Shown piece after piece: positions 53,039 to 61,204 of a DNA stretch of 64,000 nucleotides. The stretch lies in NCBI GenBank assembly GCA_018402525.1, contig JAGYIR010000009.1, forward strand, positions 1-64,000, read 5' to 3'. The position numbers were made by a program, and so were the translations under genes. This stretch comes from Crocinitomicaceae bacterium (GTDB taxonomy: Bacteria > Bacteroidota > Bacteroidia > Flavobacteriales_D > Crocinitomicaceae). The notes under the pieces were generated by a model. The model was given only the letters and a program-made list of their open reading frames with translations. It was not told the origin of the DNA and searched no databases. Every line of letters begins with the position of its first letter. The first letter of the stretch is position 1.

Positions 53039-53655
53039 TATTTGGCAATTTCTGCTTCTAAAGCAGCTTGCTGATCATTCAAATATGTTGTAAAATCTTC
53101 TGTAACATCCATTGCATCGTTGATGAAATTGATTTGTCCACCTTTGGCATAAATCAGTAAGATATCAATCCCATTCTCTTCGCAATATTTTTTGGCGAAA
53201 TTCTCAATCTTGTTTCCGATAGATTCCAATTTATTATAGACCTCTTCTTCAATTTTGGCTCCTTCCGTTTGTTGGAACTGCATAAGCGTTGCTTCTTTCT
53301 GCTGTGCCGCCTGCTGTACCTGCATAATTTCATTTTGACTTAACAATCCGTTTCTAGCTTTTTCGTCGTTGCTAATCAGGTAATTTTGAAGTTCCGTTGT
53401 TCTACGTTGTACTTCATTCTGGAACGACAACTGCTTTTTGGTAACCAAAGAGTCCTGTTCACGGTAATACTCAAAATGTACCTTTAGACTATCTTGGTTG
53501 TAAAACGCAATTTTCAAATCACCCATTTTACGGGCTTCAACGTTCTTTTTTTCCTTTGGAGTTCCTTCAGTTTTATCTCCTCCACAGGCACCAATTACCA
53601 TAACTAACGCCAAAAGTCCTATTGCAATGCTACTCTTCATCATTGTTCTTTTCAT
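53038..53655 (-). CDS. OmpH/Skp-like periplasmic chaperone, lipoprotein form
   Basis: The 205-residue product has a lipoprotein signal peptide (LLALVMVIGACGGDK; lipobox IGAC), then KIAFYNQDSLKVHFEYYREQD and a long helical region (LSFQNEVQRRTTELQNYLIS...) as in Skp/OmpH proteins, ending in a short beta/helical segment (IDILLIYAKGGQINFIND). Skp proteins hold outer-membrane proteins in the periplasm, but this member would be membrane-tethered. It overlaps the preceding small gene by 26 nt or less; the true start could be an ATG 12 or 15 nt later. Confidence 0.85.
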   Translation of the reverse strand: MKRTMMKSSIAIGLLALVMVIGACGGDKTEGTPKEKKNVEARKMGDLKIAFYNQDSLKVHFEYYREQDSLVTKKQLSFQNEVQRRTTELQNYLISNDEKARNGLLSQNEIMQVQQAAQQKEATLMQFQQTEGAKIEEEVYNKLESIGNKIENFAKKYCEENGIDILLIYAKGGQINFINDAMDVTEDFTTYLNDQQAALEAEIAK

Positions 53656-53884
53656 TAAATGCTTTTCCCCAATCCTCTCGCATTTCGACGAATCGTCTCA
53701 AAGCGTTACTCAATAATTGAGGCGTGATCATTTTCTCAACATCTTCCACTCCGTATACGTCAGTCTCTCCAATCTTGTAGGTTTGTTCAAACTGACCCAG
53801 CTCGATTTTAGCAATGTATTTTCCATTGTATTGAAACAACTGAATTTTATACCGTTCATGTGGAATATCTTTGACTAATCTCAC
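53630..53884 (-). CDS. Small protein of unknown function
   Basis: The 84-residue product is soluble and has no signal peptide. It begins MRLVKDIPHERYKIQLFQYNG, continues with beta-like YIAKIELGQFEQTYKIGE, and ends in an acidic, helical tail (VEMREDWGKAFNEKNNDEE). This pattern is conserved in Bacteroidota upstream of Skp-like or related genes (from memory; not searched). The start is GTG at 53884. It overlaps the Skp-like gene, so the two are translationally coupled. Confidence 0.65.
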   Translation of the reverse strand: MRLVKDIPHERYKIQLFQYNGKYIAKIELGQFEQTYKIGETDVYGVEDVEKMITPQLLSNALRRFVEMREDWGKAFNEKNNDEE

Positions 53885-53896
53885 GTGCTTTTTTTA

Positions 53897-53904
53897 CAAA
53901 AATA
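53897..53904 (-). promoter_or_regulatory. -7 promoter element TATTTTTG
   Basis: A perfect TAnnTTTG match on the minus strand, 12 nt before the GTG start at 53884. It would drive the three-gene operon ending at 52475. Confidence 0.4.
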
Positions 53905-53933
53905 ACAGAATTCTCCCATTCATAAACAAAAAA

Positions 53934-53956
53934 AGCGTCGACCTATGGAAGACGCT
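53934..53956 (-). terminator. Intrinsic terminator after the SiaC-like gene
   Basis: AGCGTC (53934-53939) pairs with GACGCT (53951-53956) around an 11-nt loop, followed on the minus strand by a run of T. Confidence 0.65.
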
Positions 53957-53979
53957 CTAAAAAATCTATGTTGAATGAT

Positions 53980-54378
53980 TTAAGCTACTGCCAAATCCAT
54001 TTCCGAGTTTTCTCTAAATTCAAAAGGAACTTTTACCATATAGGCATAATCTTGACCGACTTCGAACATGTCTTCATCTTCTTTTCGGTAGTTCCATTCG
54101 ACCTTTACATCACATCCTTTGTCAACCAATTCATTCAATTTATACAACAAAAATAAAATGCGCTTTGATGAAGAAATATTGAAGTATTCCAAATTAATAG
54201 AAACTAGAGTTACTGCATTTGGAGCCAACACATACGACTCAAACCAATTCAATATTGGCATCCAAAAATCATCTGGATTGTCAGGAATTGATCTTCCTTG
54301 AATGTACATTCTTCCAGTTGTTGAATCAAATGAAATCGAAGGTGTTAAAGCTGTAGCCTCAATTGATAACTTTTCCAT
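53980..54378 (-). CDS. SiaC-family (DUF1987) regulatory phosphoprotein
   Basis: The 132-residue protein matches DUF1987: IEATALTPSISFDSTTGRMYIQGRSIPDNPDDFW near the N-terminus and VSINLEYFNISSSKRILFLL in the middle, where the SS/ST of the STAS-like fold lies. In SiaC such a Thr/Ser is phosphorylated by the partner kinase SiaB and dephosphorylated by the PP2C phosphatase SiaA. No kinase or phosphatase partner gene is adjacent here, so its partners must lie elsewhere. It is a single-gene unit with its own terminator. Confidence 0.82.
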   Translation of the reverse strand: MEKLSIEATALTPSISFDSTTGRMYIQGRSIPDNPDDFWMPILNWFESYVLAPNAVTLVSINLEYFNISSSKRILFLLYKLNELVDKGCDVKVEWNYRKEDEDMFEVGQDYAYMVKVPFEFRENSEMDLAVA

Positions 54379-54516
54379 AGTATTCTTAAAATTTGTTAAT
54401 GCAATTTGCCAATATTTTTTGACACATGGTTCAACTTTTCTACGAATACCATTTTTTTATAGATGAACAGTTTTAATCGCACTACAAGAATCTGTATAAT
54501 CGTCAAAACCCCTCCT

Positions 54517-55341
54517 TTACTCAATAAGAGTTGTCATATAATCAACAAGAGCATGTATAGGCTTGTGTTGAAAATCAAGGACCTGAACACCTAAATCGTT
54601 GAGAATTGGCTCCAAAATAGCATTGTTTTGATAATAATAGCCGCCGATGATACTCAATTCGATAGGTGTACGTTTTTCCAAGGCTGATCGATAAAAGGCA
54701 CGAATATTTTTTGAGTGAAATTCGATAAAGTGAAGTTGCTCATTTTTAAGCTTGAAAGCAATGTCTGCGAGCACATACTTTGTTTCTTCTTGACGGTGCT
54801 TTTCTTTCACCAAGTCAAGATCAACGTTCCTTTCAAGAACGCGCATTTGTTTTTGGGATAAGGTTCCATGCAAAAATGCCTCGTAAACCAGTTTTCCAAA
54901 GTAAAAACCGCTACCTTCATCCCCATCGATATGTCCCCTTCCTCCGGTGATAGTGACTACGTCCTTTTGATCCCAATCGACTAGAACAGACCCAGTTCCT
55001 AAAATCGCAAATGTGCCCTTATTTTTCCCGAAAAGTGCAAATCCAGCAGCATGCAAATCTGATTTAACGGTTACATTTTGAAAACCAATGGAAAAAAAAA
55101 TCGACTCTAGTTTCAGAGCGTTTGTAGGGTTTAAGCACCCTGCGCAAAATAAATGCACCTGCGCTTTCTTTAATTCAGGTCTTTGCTCCCAAAAAGCAGC
55201 AATTCGCTCAGTAAAATCAACAGACCAATTGGATGGATGATAGCTCTCGGATGAGAAATAATGTTGATTTCCCAACTCATCGATGAAACACCAGTCTGTC
55301 TTAGTACCGCCGCTATCAGCAATTAAAAGTGGTCGCTTCAT
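54517..55341 (-). CDS. BadF/BadG-type ATPase, N-acetylglucosamine kinase-like
   Basis: The 274-residue actin-fold protein has phosphate-1 LLIADSGGTKTDWCFID, phosphate-2 FAILGTGSVLVDWD followed by GGRGHIDGDEGSGFYFGK, and a short C-terminal domain with LSIIGGYYYQNNAI. This pattern fits eukaryote-like GlcNAc kinases of the BadF/BadG family in Bacteroidota, likely involved in amino-sugar salvage from the cell wall. It is downstream of a barrel protein and Tag gene on the same strand (11-nt gap). Confidence 0.82.
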   Translation of the reverse strand: MKRPLLIADSGGTKTDWCFIDELGNQHYFSSESYHPSNWSVDFTERIAAFWEQRPELKKAQVHLFCAGCLNPTNALKLESIFFSIGFQNVTVKSDLHAAGFALFGKNKGTFAILGTGSVLVDWDQKDVVTITGGRGHIDGDEGSGFYFGKLVYEAFLHGTLSQKQMRVLERNVDLDLVKEKHRQEETKYVLADIAFKLKNEQLHFIEFHSKNIRAFYRSALEKRTPIELSIIGGYYYQNNAILEPILNDLGVQVLDFQHKPIHALVDYMTTLIE

Positions 55342-55352
55342 CTAGAATTTTC

Positions 55353-55991
55353 TTACCAAATAATGTCTCTTCTAATTCCTAGATTAAAATTAAAGATCAG
55401 ATTGGTAAAAAGATAATCAGACACAAATGGTTGACTTGCTTGATTTAAAATCTTGTAATTCAAACTTGCATCAAGATAGATTGTTCCGACAGTCGCCATT
55501 GAATATTTAACACCACCACCGAGTCCTAGTCCCACACTAAACACAGAACCGTCTCGAAATGTATTCGTTTCATAAGGAGAAGCAAAACCAACCTTAATCG
55601 TGTTAAACATGATCATGATGGAACTTCCACCGTAGGCACCCCAACCATAGTCAAAGCCATTTCCGATGTAGTAACGTGTCCCGCCTTCCAAAATATGATA
55701 ATTCATACTTGTTTTCCCTTGTGTGGTGACCAGTGATACGAATCCAAACTCAGGATCCGTTACTTCTAGATCGTACAGTGAAGAATCACGCTCTGTATTT
55801 TTAAAGTGGTACGTGTACCTTCCATAAAAAGAAACAGCATCATCTCGAGGAATTTCCACTCCAATGTGCATTCCTGCCCAAGGTTTCCCTGCACCAAACC
55901 CAAGCAACATGCTTCCGCCGCCGTTGATACTTACCTGTGCAAACAAACCACTTGACACGATAAGCATTGCTATTAAAACTACATTCTTCAT
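55353..55991 (-). CDS. Outer-membrane beta-barrel-like protein
   Basis: The 212-residue product starts with a signal peptide (MKNVVLIAMLIVSSGLFAQV). It is rich in glycine and aromatic residues arranged in alternating strands (VSFYGRYTYHF, MNYHILEGGTRYYIGNGFDYGWGAYGG, FSVGLGLGGGVKYSMATVG). The last strand ends NFNLGIRRDIIW, consistent with an outer-membrane barrel of about 8 strands. I chose the ATG at 55991 because the signal peptide starts there, giving a 4-nt ATGA overlap with tag. Function is unknown. Confidence 0.7.
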   Translation of the reverse strand: MKNVVLIAMLIVSSGLFAQVSINGGGSMLLGFGAGKPWAGMHIGVEIPRDDAVSFYGRYTYHFKNTERDSSLYDLEVTDPEFGFVSLVTTQGKTSMNYHILEGGTRYYIGNGFDYGWGAYGGSSIMIMFNTIKVGFASPYETNTFRDGSVFSVGLGLGGGVKYSMATVGTIYLDASLNYKILNQASQPFVSDYLFTNLIFNFNLGIRRDIIW

Positions 55992-56530
55992 ACTTCCATC
56001 CATTTAGGTTTCAAACTCTTCACTTTTTCAAAAATTGGGCAACTTTCAACATGCGCTCCTGGCAAATAGCCAATACTCATCAAAAATTCGTTAACAATTT
56101 CTCCGCCTACAAATTTAAACGTCTTTTTGAACAATTTAGTCCATTCATCTTTGGATAAAGGATGATTTACGTCCAACCATTGTTTAAATGTACCAAATTC
56201 TTTTTTAATCTGTACAATTTGTTGTGCATTATGTATGGCGGCATTTACTTTCAATTTGTTTCGGATTATACCAGCATCACTAAGTAAACGCTCTCTATCT
56301 TTTTCACTGTACTGAGCCACTTTTTCAATATTGAAGTGTGAATACGCCTTGATAAAATGCTCCTCCTTTTTCAAAATTGTCTCCCAAGAAAGTCCAGCTT
56401 GGTTAATTTCGAGAATCAATCGTCCAAATAGAGCATTATCCTCCCCAATTGGAAAGCCATAGTGATTGGCATGGTAGTTCACATGCACAGCTTTGGCGTC
56501 TTCTCGCATACAATATTCGCAATAACTCAT
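55988..56530 (-). CDS. tag: DNA-3-methyladenine glycosylase I (Tag)
   Basis: The 180-residue enzyme removes 3-methyladenine from DNA. It has the family opening YCEYC (zinc ligand Cys4 position), the His in NYHANHYGFPIGED, QAGLSWETILKKEEHF, LLSDAGIIRNKLKVNA and FKFVGGEIVNEFLMSIG. The C-terminal zinc ligands are in GAHVESCPIF. An added Cys7 makes a CxxC not found in E. coli Tag. The short C-terminal tail is basic. It overlaps the following barrel gene by 4 nt. Confidence 0.92.
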   Translation of the reverse strand: MSYCEYCMREDAKAVHVNYHANHYGFPIGEDNALFGRLILEINQAGLSWETILKKEEHFIKAYSHFNIEKVAQYSEKDRERLLSDAGIIRNKLKVNAAIHNAQQIVQIKKEFGTFKQWLDVNHPLSKDEWTKLFKKTFKFVGGEIVNEFLMSIGYLPGAHVESCPIFEKVKSLKPKWMEV

Positions 56531-56664
56531 TTTCTCAATAAACGTTTCAATTTCCTCATAGGTTTGAATTTTTCCGCAGAATTTTGAACAGGATAATTCT
56601 CACATTCAGTTAGACGGTATTTATGCCATCTTTGTTACCTTTATAATCTACAAAAAACAAAAAA

Positions 56665-57264
56665 ATGTCTGTTTACTCGTTTAATGGTTTTATACCTGTC
56701 GTTGATTCATCCAGTTTCATTCACCCAAAAGCGACTGTTACTGGGAATGTAATTATAGGAAAAAATGTATACATCGGACCAGGTGCTGCCATTCGGGGTG
56801 ATTGGGGAATGATCATCATTGAAGATGGCTGTAATGTGCAAGAAAATTGCACCATTCACATGTTTCCGGGAACGACAGTTACTTTAAAATCAGGAGCGCA
56901 TATTGGGCATGGAGCGATCATTCACGGAGGTACCATTGGCGAAAATTGCCTCATAGGGATGAACAGTGTGGTGATGGATGATGCCGTTATTGAAAAAGAA
57001 TCGATAGTAGGCGCTTTATCGTTTATTGCTGCAAAATCGCATTTTCCTGAGAGAAGCTTAATCGTTGGAAATCCAGCGAAAGTAATCAAACAAGTTCCTG
57101 ATGAAATGATTGCTTGGAAAACGAAGGGAACTGAATTGTACCAAGCACTTCCGAAGGAATGTCACGACACACTTATTGAATGCGAACCGTTGACTGAAGT
57201 TGATCCTAACAGACCGACTCAGGACAATTTGTATGCGACTTGGAATTCGATCAAAAACAAATAA
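56665..57264 (+). CDS. Gamma carbonic anhydrase-like hexapeptide protein
   Basis: The 199-residue product is a left-handed beta-helix made of hexapeptide repeats (ATVTGNVIIGKNVYIGPGAA, SGAHIGHGAIIHGGTIGENC). It has the His residues that bind zinc in gamma carbonic anhydrases (TIHMFPG, HIGHG, IIHGG), and ends with a helix that packs on the trimer. PaaY/CaiE-type relatives share this pattern, and some act as thioesterases, so carbonic anhydrase activity is likely but not certain. The DUF6370 gene begins directly after its stop. Confidence 0.85.
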   Translation: MSVYSFNGFIPVVDSSSFIHPKATVTGNVIIGKNVYIGPGAAIRGDWGMIIIEDGCNVQENCTIHMFPGTTVTLKSGAHIGHGAIIHGGTIGENCLIGMNSVVMDDAVIEKESIVGALSFIAAKSHFPERSLIVGNPAKVIKQVPDEMIAWKTKGTELYQALPKECHDTLIECEPLTEVDPNRPTQDNLYATWNSIKNK

Positions 57265-57265
57265 G

Positions 57266-57580
57266 TTGAAAACGCTGACTACCTTTTTGGGAATTCTAGT
57301 CATTACTTCTTGCGGAACGGTAAAGGAAACAAAACGAATCTCACAAGTTGTCAATGCTTCTTGTGGTATTTGCCATTTTGATATGACAGGTGATGAGTGC
57401 GACCTGGCTTTGGAAATCGATGGAAAATATTATTACACTGTGGGCAGTGGGATTGATGAGCACGGTGATTCACACGCACCTGATGGATTTTGCAACGCAA
57501 TTCGAAAAGCAGAAATTGTAGGAGAGGTCAAACATGGGGTGTTTTATATTGAGTCGTTTAAGCTACTTCTTCAGAATTAG
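57266..57580 (+). CDS. DUF6370 lipoprotein
   Basis: From a TTG start at 57266 the product (about 104 residues) has a lipoprotein signal peptide (TTFLGILVITSCGTVK) and then NASCGICHFDMTGDECDLALEIDGKYYYTVGSGIDEHGD with the ending DGFCNAIRKAEIVGEV, as in DUF6370. The Cys/His/Asp-rich motif CGICHFDMTGDEC suggests metal binding. Longer versions beginning inside the carbonic anhydrase gene are rejected because the signal peptide starts here. It directly follows the gamma-CA stop codon. Confidence 0.75.
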   Translation: MKTLTTFLGILVITSCGTVKETKRISQVVNASCGICHFDMTGDECDLALEIDGKYYYTVGSGIDEHGDSHAPDGFCNAIRKAEIVGEVKHGVFYIESFKLLLQN

Positions 57581-57658
57581 GGTTTACAAATCCATGTGGT
57601 GCGCACTCCATGCGGAATGAATTTCGTGCGTACATATCCCAAAGTTTGACGCAACGAA

Positions 57659-57686
57659 AAAGACCGTCTCAACTGAAACGGTCTTT
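57659..57686. terminator. Bidirectional intrinsic terminator
   Basis: AAAGACCGT (57659-57667) pairs with ACGGTCTTT (57678-57686), with A-rich and T-rich flanks, between the convergent DUF6370 and T9SS cargo genes. Confidence 0.75.
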
Positions 57687-57707
57687 CTTAAAAATTTATT
57701 TTAGGTG

Positions 57708-59418
57708 CTAACGCACAGTCAACTTAATAACTTCCGTTTCGTTCGTTCTTTCATTGACAACCGTCACCATGTACAAACCAGCTTCAAAATCAACAACTGG
57801 AATTTCAATTGCATTCACTCCTTTTTCGAATTTAGAATCCATTGAAACCATCTGTCTTCCATTCATGTCTGTGACAACAATTTTCACAACATCACTTTCA
57901 GGTAGCAATACGTGTAAATTGAAAACACTGCTTGTTGGATTCGGAAAAGCGTTTACCACTTTAAATTGGTTGTTTTGCTCCTGGGCAATAACAATAACAT
58001 TTGAAGATTTATATTGACCATCAAAGTCGTGTTGCTTTAAGCGATAGTACGTATACTCTTCTCCAACGTTGTAATCGATAAATCTGTAATTGGATACTTC
58101 CAACGTCGTTCCAGCACCTTCCACGGTTCCAATTTTTATAAAATGTTCACCATCGTAGCTACGTTCAACATCAAAGTGAGAGGAATTGAACTCTGAACTA
58201 GTAGTCCAAACAAGCTCATTGTAGCCTTGCATATCAGCACCAAAAAAACTAGTCAACTCAATCGGAAGAGGTGTACAACTAATATCAGCTGTTCCGAAGA
58301 AGTTGAGAGGCAAACTTGTTTGAGCACTACTCCAATTGGAAAATAAAATAACATATTGCGTATTAGCACCAGCCATGATTTCTGGTTCAAAATTTCCAGC
58401 AACACCTCCAGTAGGTACTGGTGATCCTATACCTGTAAAACCTTGTCCTGAGGCGTTCCAATTACAACTCACTGGAGCTAAACTATTATTTTGAATATCT
58501 GTACAGGCACTAGCATCGTATTCCCACATAATCCAATCATAATAGTTGGAATTCACACCTGGAGCACCAAAGCTAAACTCCAACGTCCCTGCTGTTAATA
58601 CATTTACTAAAAACCAAGTACTATTTAACTCTCCACTTAACAAGCACCCAGAGTTTGCGCTTGATGGATTTGTACTTGGATTGGATGTACAATTAGTACA
58701 TAACTCATCTATCCCTCCAAAACCACTTGGATCAATTTCAAAATCGACATCTGTACAAATGGAGTGCGCATTGTCACAATCTCCTGCAACAACAGGGCCG
58801 CCCGCAGGACATTGAATATTAAATGTAAAATCCACAGCAGTTGTAACTTCTGGATCCAAGAGAATATAATAAGTTGTACCAGCGACCCAGTTCATGGCGC
58901 CGTAGCTACCTGGAACAAAGACATCGTCTATACAATTCCAACCTGCATCATTACAACCTCCTGAAGCAGGTTTCCACATAAAATCGACAAACCCACCAGT
59001 AGCACTAGAAACGTTAATGGAATAAGTGCCTGACGCTGTAGGAGTAAAACTAAAAATGGATTCTACACCAGGGGTATTGAATCCGCACGCAAACGGATTC
59101 CATATTCCTGGACCTGACATGGAAGCACCAATACTCTGGCCGCAACCTCCAATGTTCAAAATGCTACCGCAAGGTCCACCTCCGCCGCCACTAGCTAAGC
59201 AGCCAGTGCAGCTTGGGTTTGTTGCTGCTGCTCCTGCACAAATTCCATCCCATTGATTACTGCAACACCATGGATCTGCACCACATATAGCAGTTTGACA
59301 AGGTATGTCACTTGGAAACCCTGGGCCCACTTGCGCCTCATCACAAAATTGCCCTAAGGAAACAGAGGATGATACTAGTAAAGTAGTTGTTATTAAACAA
59401 TAATTTAAATGCTTTCAT
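57708..59418 (-). CDS. T9SS cargo protein, frameshift near the start
   Basis: The main frame (to 59330 and beyond) encodes a Cys-rich N-terminal region (ICGADPWCCSNQWDGICAG), two beta domains resembling those of the adhesin at 31051 (CDNAHSICTDVDFEIDPSG), an ELTSFFGADMQGYNELVWTT Ig-like domain and a type A T9SS sorting domain (VNAFPNPTSSVFNLHV, ending EVIKLTVR). Upstream of 59330 the frame continues through a signal-peptide-like stretch (LLVSSSVSLGQFCDEAQ) but has no start codon. The ATG at 59416-59418 lies one frame off, and one extra base between 59403 and 59415 would connect them. The protein would be about 570 residues. Confidence 0.8.
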
Positions 59419-59435
59419 TTTACTGTAGTTTAATA

Positions 59436-59858
59436 TTAGTTCGTAGGTGCAAAAAGTGTACGAATTGCCTTGTATTCATTGATCATGCGCACAAACAATG
59501 CAGGGTGAGCTTTGGCAGCCTCTAGATAATCAGCACCTTGTTTCCCATAAAATTCAGGGTAATAGGTACCAACAACTTTACCCGCCATTTCTGCATCTGA
59601 GCACTCACGTATGTAACTCGGTATTCTATAATCTGAGTCTAATGGTTGAGCTAATGTTTCACGAATAAAAACTTTTATCGTTTCCATATCCGCGAATGCG
59701 TAGGTGTCATTCAAATGTTGTTCTTCAGGAGTAAAAATTCTAGTTTGGGCAACACTACTAAAAGTAATTGTAAGAAAAAAAAATACAAGTACCTTGGCTG
59801 TAACAACTCTGTTGTCCGAAAATTTATTAATCAATACGGCTGAAAAACGAAATTTCAT
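59436..59858 (-). CDS. Small secreted protein of unknown function
   Basis: The 140-residue product has an N-terminal hydrophobic signal (VVTAKVLVFFFLTITFSSVAQ) and a mature part with PEEQHLNDTYAFADMETIKVFI and an ending AYEAIRTLFAPTN-like helical stretch. No family is recognised. It follows the 209-residue gene by 18 nt and precedes the T9SS cargo gene by 17 nt, so the three probably form one operon. Confidence 0.6.
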   Translation of the reverse strand: MKFRFSAVLINKFSDNRVVTAKVLVFFFLTITFSSVAQTRIFTPEEQHLNDTYAFADMETIKVFIRETLAQPLDSDYRIPSYIRECSDAEMAGKVVGTYYPEFYGKQGADYLEAAKAHPALFVRMINEYKAIRTLFAPTN

Positions 59859-59876
59859 TTAGTAGGAGCTAGAAAA

Positions 59877-60506
59877 TTAATCAATTATTAAATATCCATC
59901 CGAGTGATTCAAGACCACCGCTTTTCTCTCAGCAGCCAGGTCAGCAAAATCCCTTATCGAAATCTTTAACAGATTATCAGCATTTGTCATCGCCCGGTAC
60001 TCCTCGGGAAAATCTTTTGCCCAAGTATATACTCTCTTCTTATATTCAAGATACTCTTTGTAATCGTCATTCGTTAATTCAAATGTCGGAAAATCTCTAG
60101 GAGCAACGTAGTTAACTAGTTCTGTGGGCAGCAAACCTTGCAAAAGGGGATAAACATCGTTTTTGGGCAAGAGTGTAACGGTGTATACATCTCTATAGGT
60201 AAAAGAAAAGTTGACATCGTCTAGTCGAGCAGACTCATGTTCATAGATATCAAACAAATCATTATTGAAAAAGTAATACAGATCTACTTCACATTCGCTA
60301 CAATTAGCCATTTCAACTTCAAACGATTCTTTGAAATAATAATTTAAAGCTGTGTAGACATCTGGTGCATGATTCCATATATTATCCAGCTGAATTGGAT
60401 TATAATGTCTTGCAATTATTCGGTTGATGTCAGCCTGATAAGAAAGCGTCGATTGTCCAAAAGAAAACGTTGTGCAAAGTAAAAATCCTATAGATAGTAG
60501 TCGCAT
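59877..60506 (-). CDS. Secreted protein of unknown function
   Basis: The 209-residue product has a signal peptide (MRLLSIGFLLCTTFSFGQ) and a mature part with a Cys pair (ANCSECEVDLYYFF), a tyrosine-rich stretch (FTYRDVYTVTLLP) and a conserved-looking helical C-terminal half (ISIRDFADLAAERKAVVLNH). I do not recognise a family. It heads the operon ending with the T9SS cargo gene. A 7-bp hairpin lies just upstream of its start. Confidence 0.6.
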   Translation of the reverse strand: MRLLSIGFLLCTTFSFGQSTLSYQADINRIIARHYNPIQLDNIWNHAPDVYTALNYYFKESFEVEMANCSECEVDLYYFFNNDLFDIYEHESARLDDVNFSFTYRDVYTVTLLPKNDVYPLLQGLLPTELVNYVAPRDFPTFELTNDDYKEYLEYKKRVYTWAKDFPEEYRAMTNADNLLKISIRDFADLAAERKAVVLNHSDGYLIID

Positions 60507-60523
60507 AGTTGTTCTATTAGTAT

Positions 60524-60542
60524 CATTTCAAATAATGAAATG
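60524..60542. promoter_or_regulatory. Small palindrome upstream of the 209-residue gene
   Basis: CATTTCA (60524-60530) and TGAAATG (60536-60542) form a perfect 7-bp inverted repeat with a 5-nt loop, 17 nt before the ATG at 60506. It could be an operator or leader hairpin. The rest of the 290-nt gap is AT-rich with nothing else recognisable. Confidence 0.35.
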
Positions 60543-60796
60543 GTTTTTGTATGGCGCTAATTTACAACTCTTCAGTGGGTTAAAAAATTAATACAAGTGC
60601 TTTGTTGAAAATTGAACAGGTTTGACATTTTCTGTTTATAATAACTTTAATTGTTTTTAATAATGAATTAATAAAGTGAAACTGTTGATATGCTTGTATT
60701 TGTCCAAAATGCACTAAATTTTCCGCTTTATTTCTTTGAACCCAGTCAATTTATTTCTTTCTTTAGCGCACTAATTAACCTATAAAAAGCAATTTC

Positions 60797-61204
60797 ATGA
60801 TTGAGATTGATTGTGCTACGATACGAAAAATCGCAGACGATATTATTGTTTTAGAGAATAAGGATGATGTTGACATTGAACTTGCTGATGCAGTTCAAAT
60901 CAATGAAGCGTATGAAAAACTCGCAAATGGGGTTCCAGTATATTCCATTTTAAATTCTGCCCAATCATTCAATAATTTCTCTAAAGATGCACAGGATTAT
61001 TTGGCAAGAACTGCACCTTTTGTGCAAGCAAATTTACTGGCTGCATCCGCTATTGTTGTTACAAACCTACCGAATCGTTTGCTGGCTAAATTCTTTGTTA
61101 ACTTCTACAAGCCCGCCTATCCAATAAAAATAACAGCTAACCTCCAAGAAGCTGAAACTTGGTTGAAAGATGTGAAAAAAAAGAAACTACGAGACAGGGT
61201 CTAA
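60797..61204 (+). CDS. STAS/SpoIIAA-like (DUF7793-type) protein
   Basis: The 135-residue cytosolic protein has a STAS-like pattern: DIELADAVQINEAYEKLANGVPVYSILNSA, then KDAQDYLARTAPFVQANLLAASAIVV and NRLLAKFFVNFYKPAYPIKITANLQEAETWL. Similar small proteins are frequent in Bacteroidota and are thought to be regulatory or lipid-binding; no partner is known. It has no signal peptide. Its 3' end overlaps the convergent lgt gene by 18 nt. Confidence 0.6.
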   Translation: MIEIDCATIRKIADDIIVLENKDDVDIELADAVQINEAYEKLANGVPVYSILNSAQSFNNFSKDAQDYLARTAPFVQANLLAASAIVVTNLPNRLLAKFFVNFYKPAYPIKITANLQEAETWLKDVKKKKLRDRV

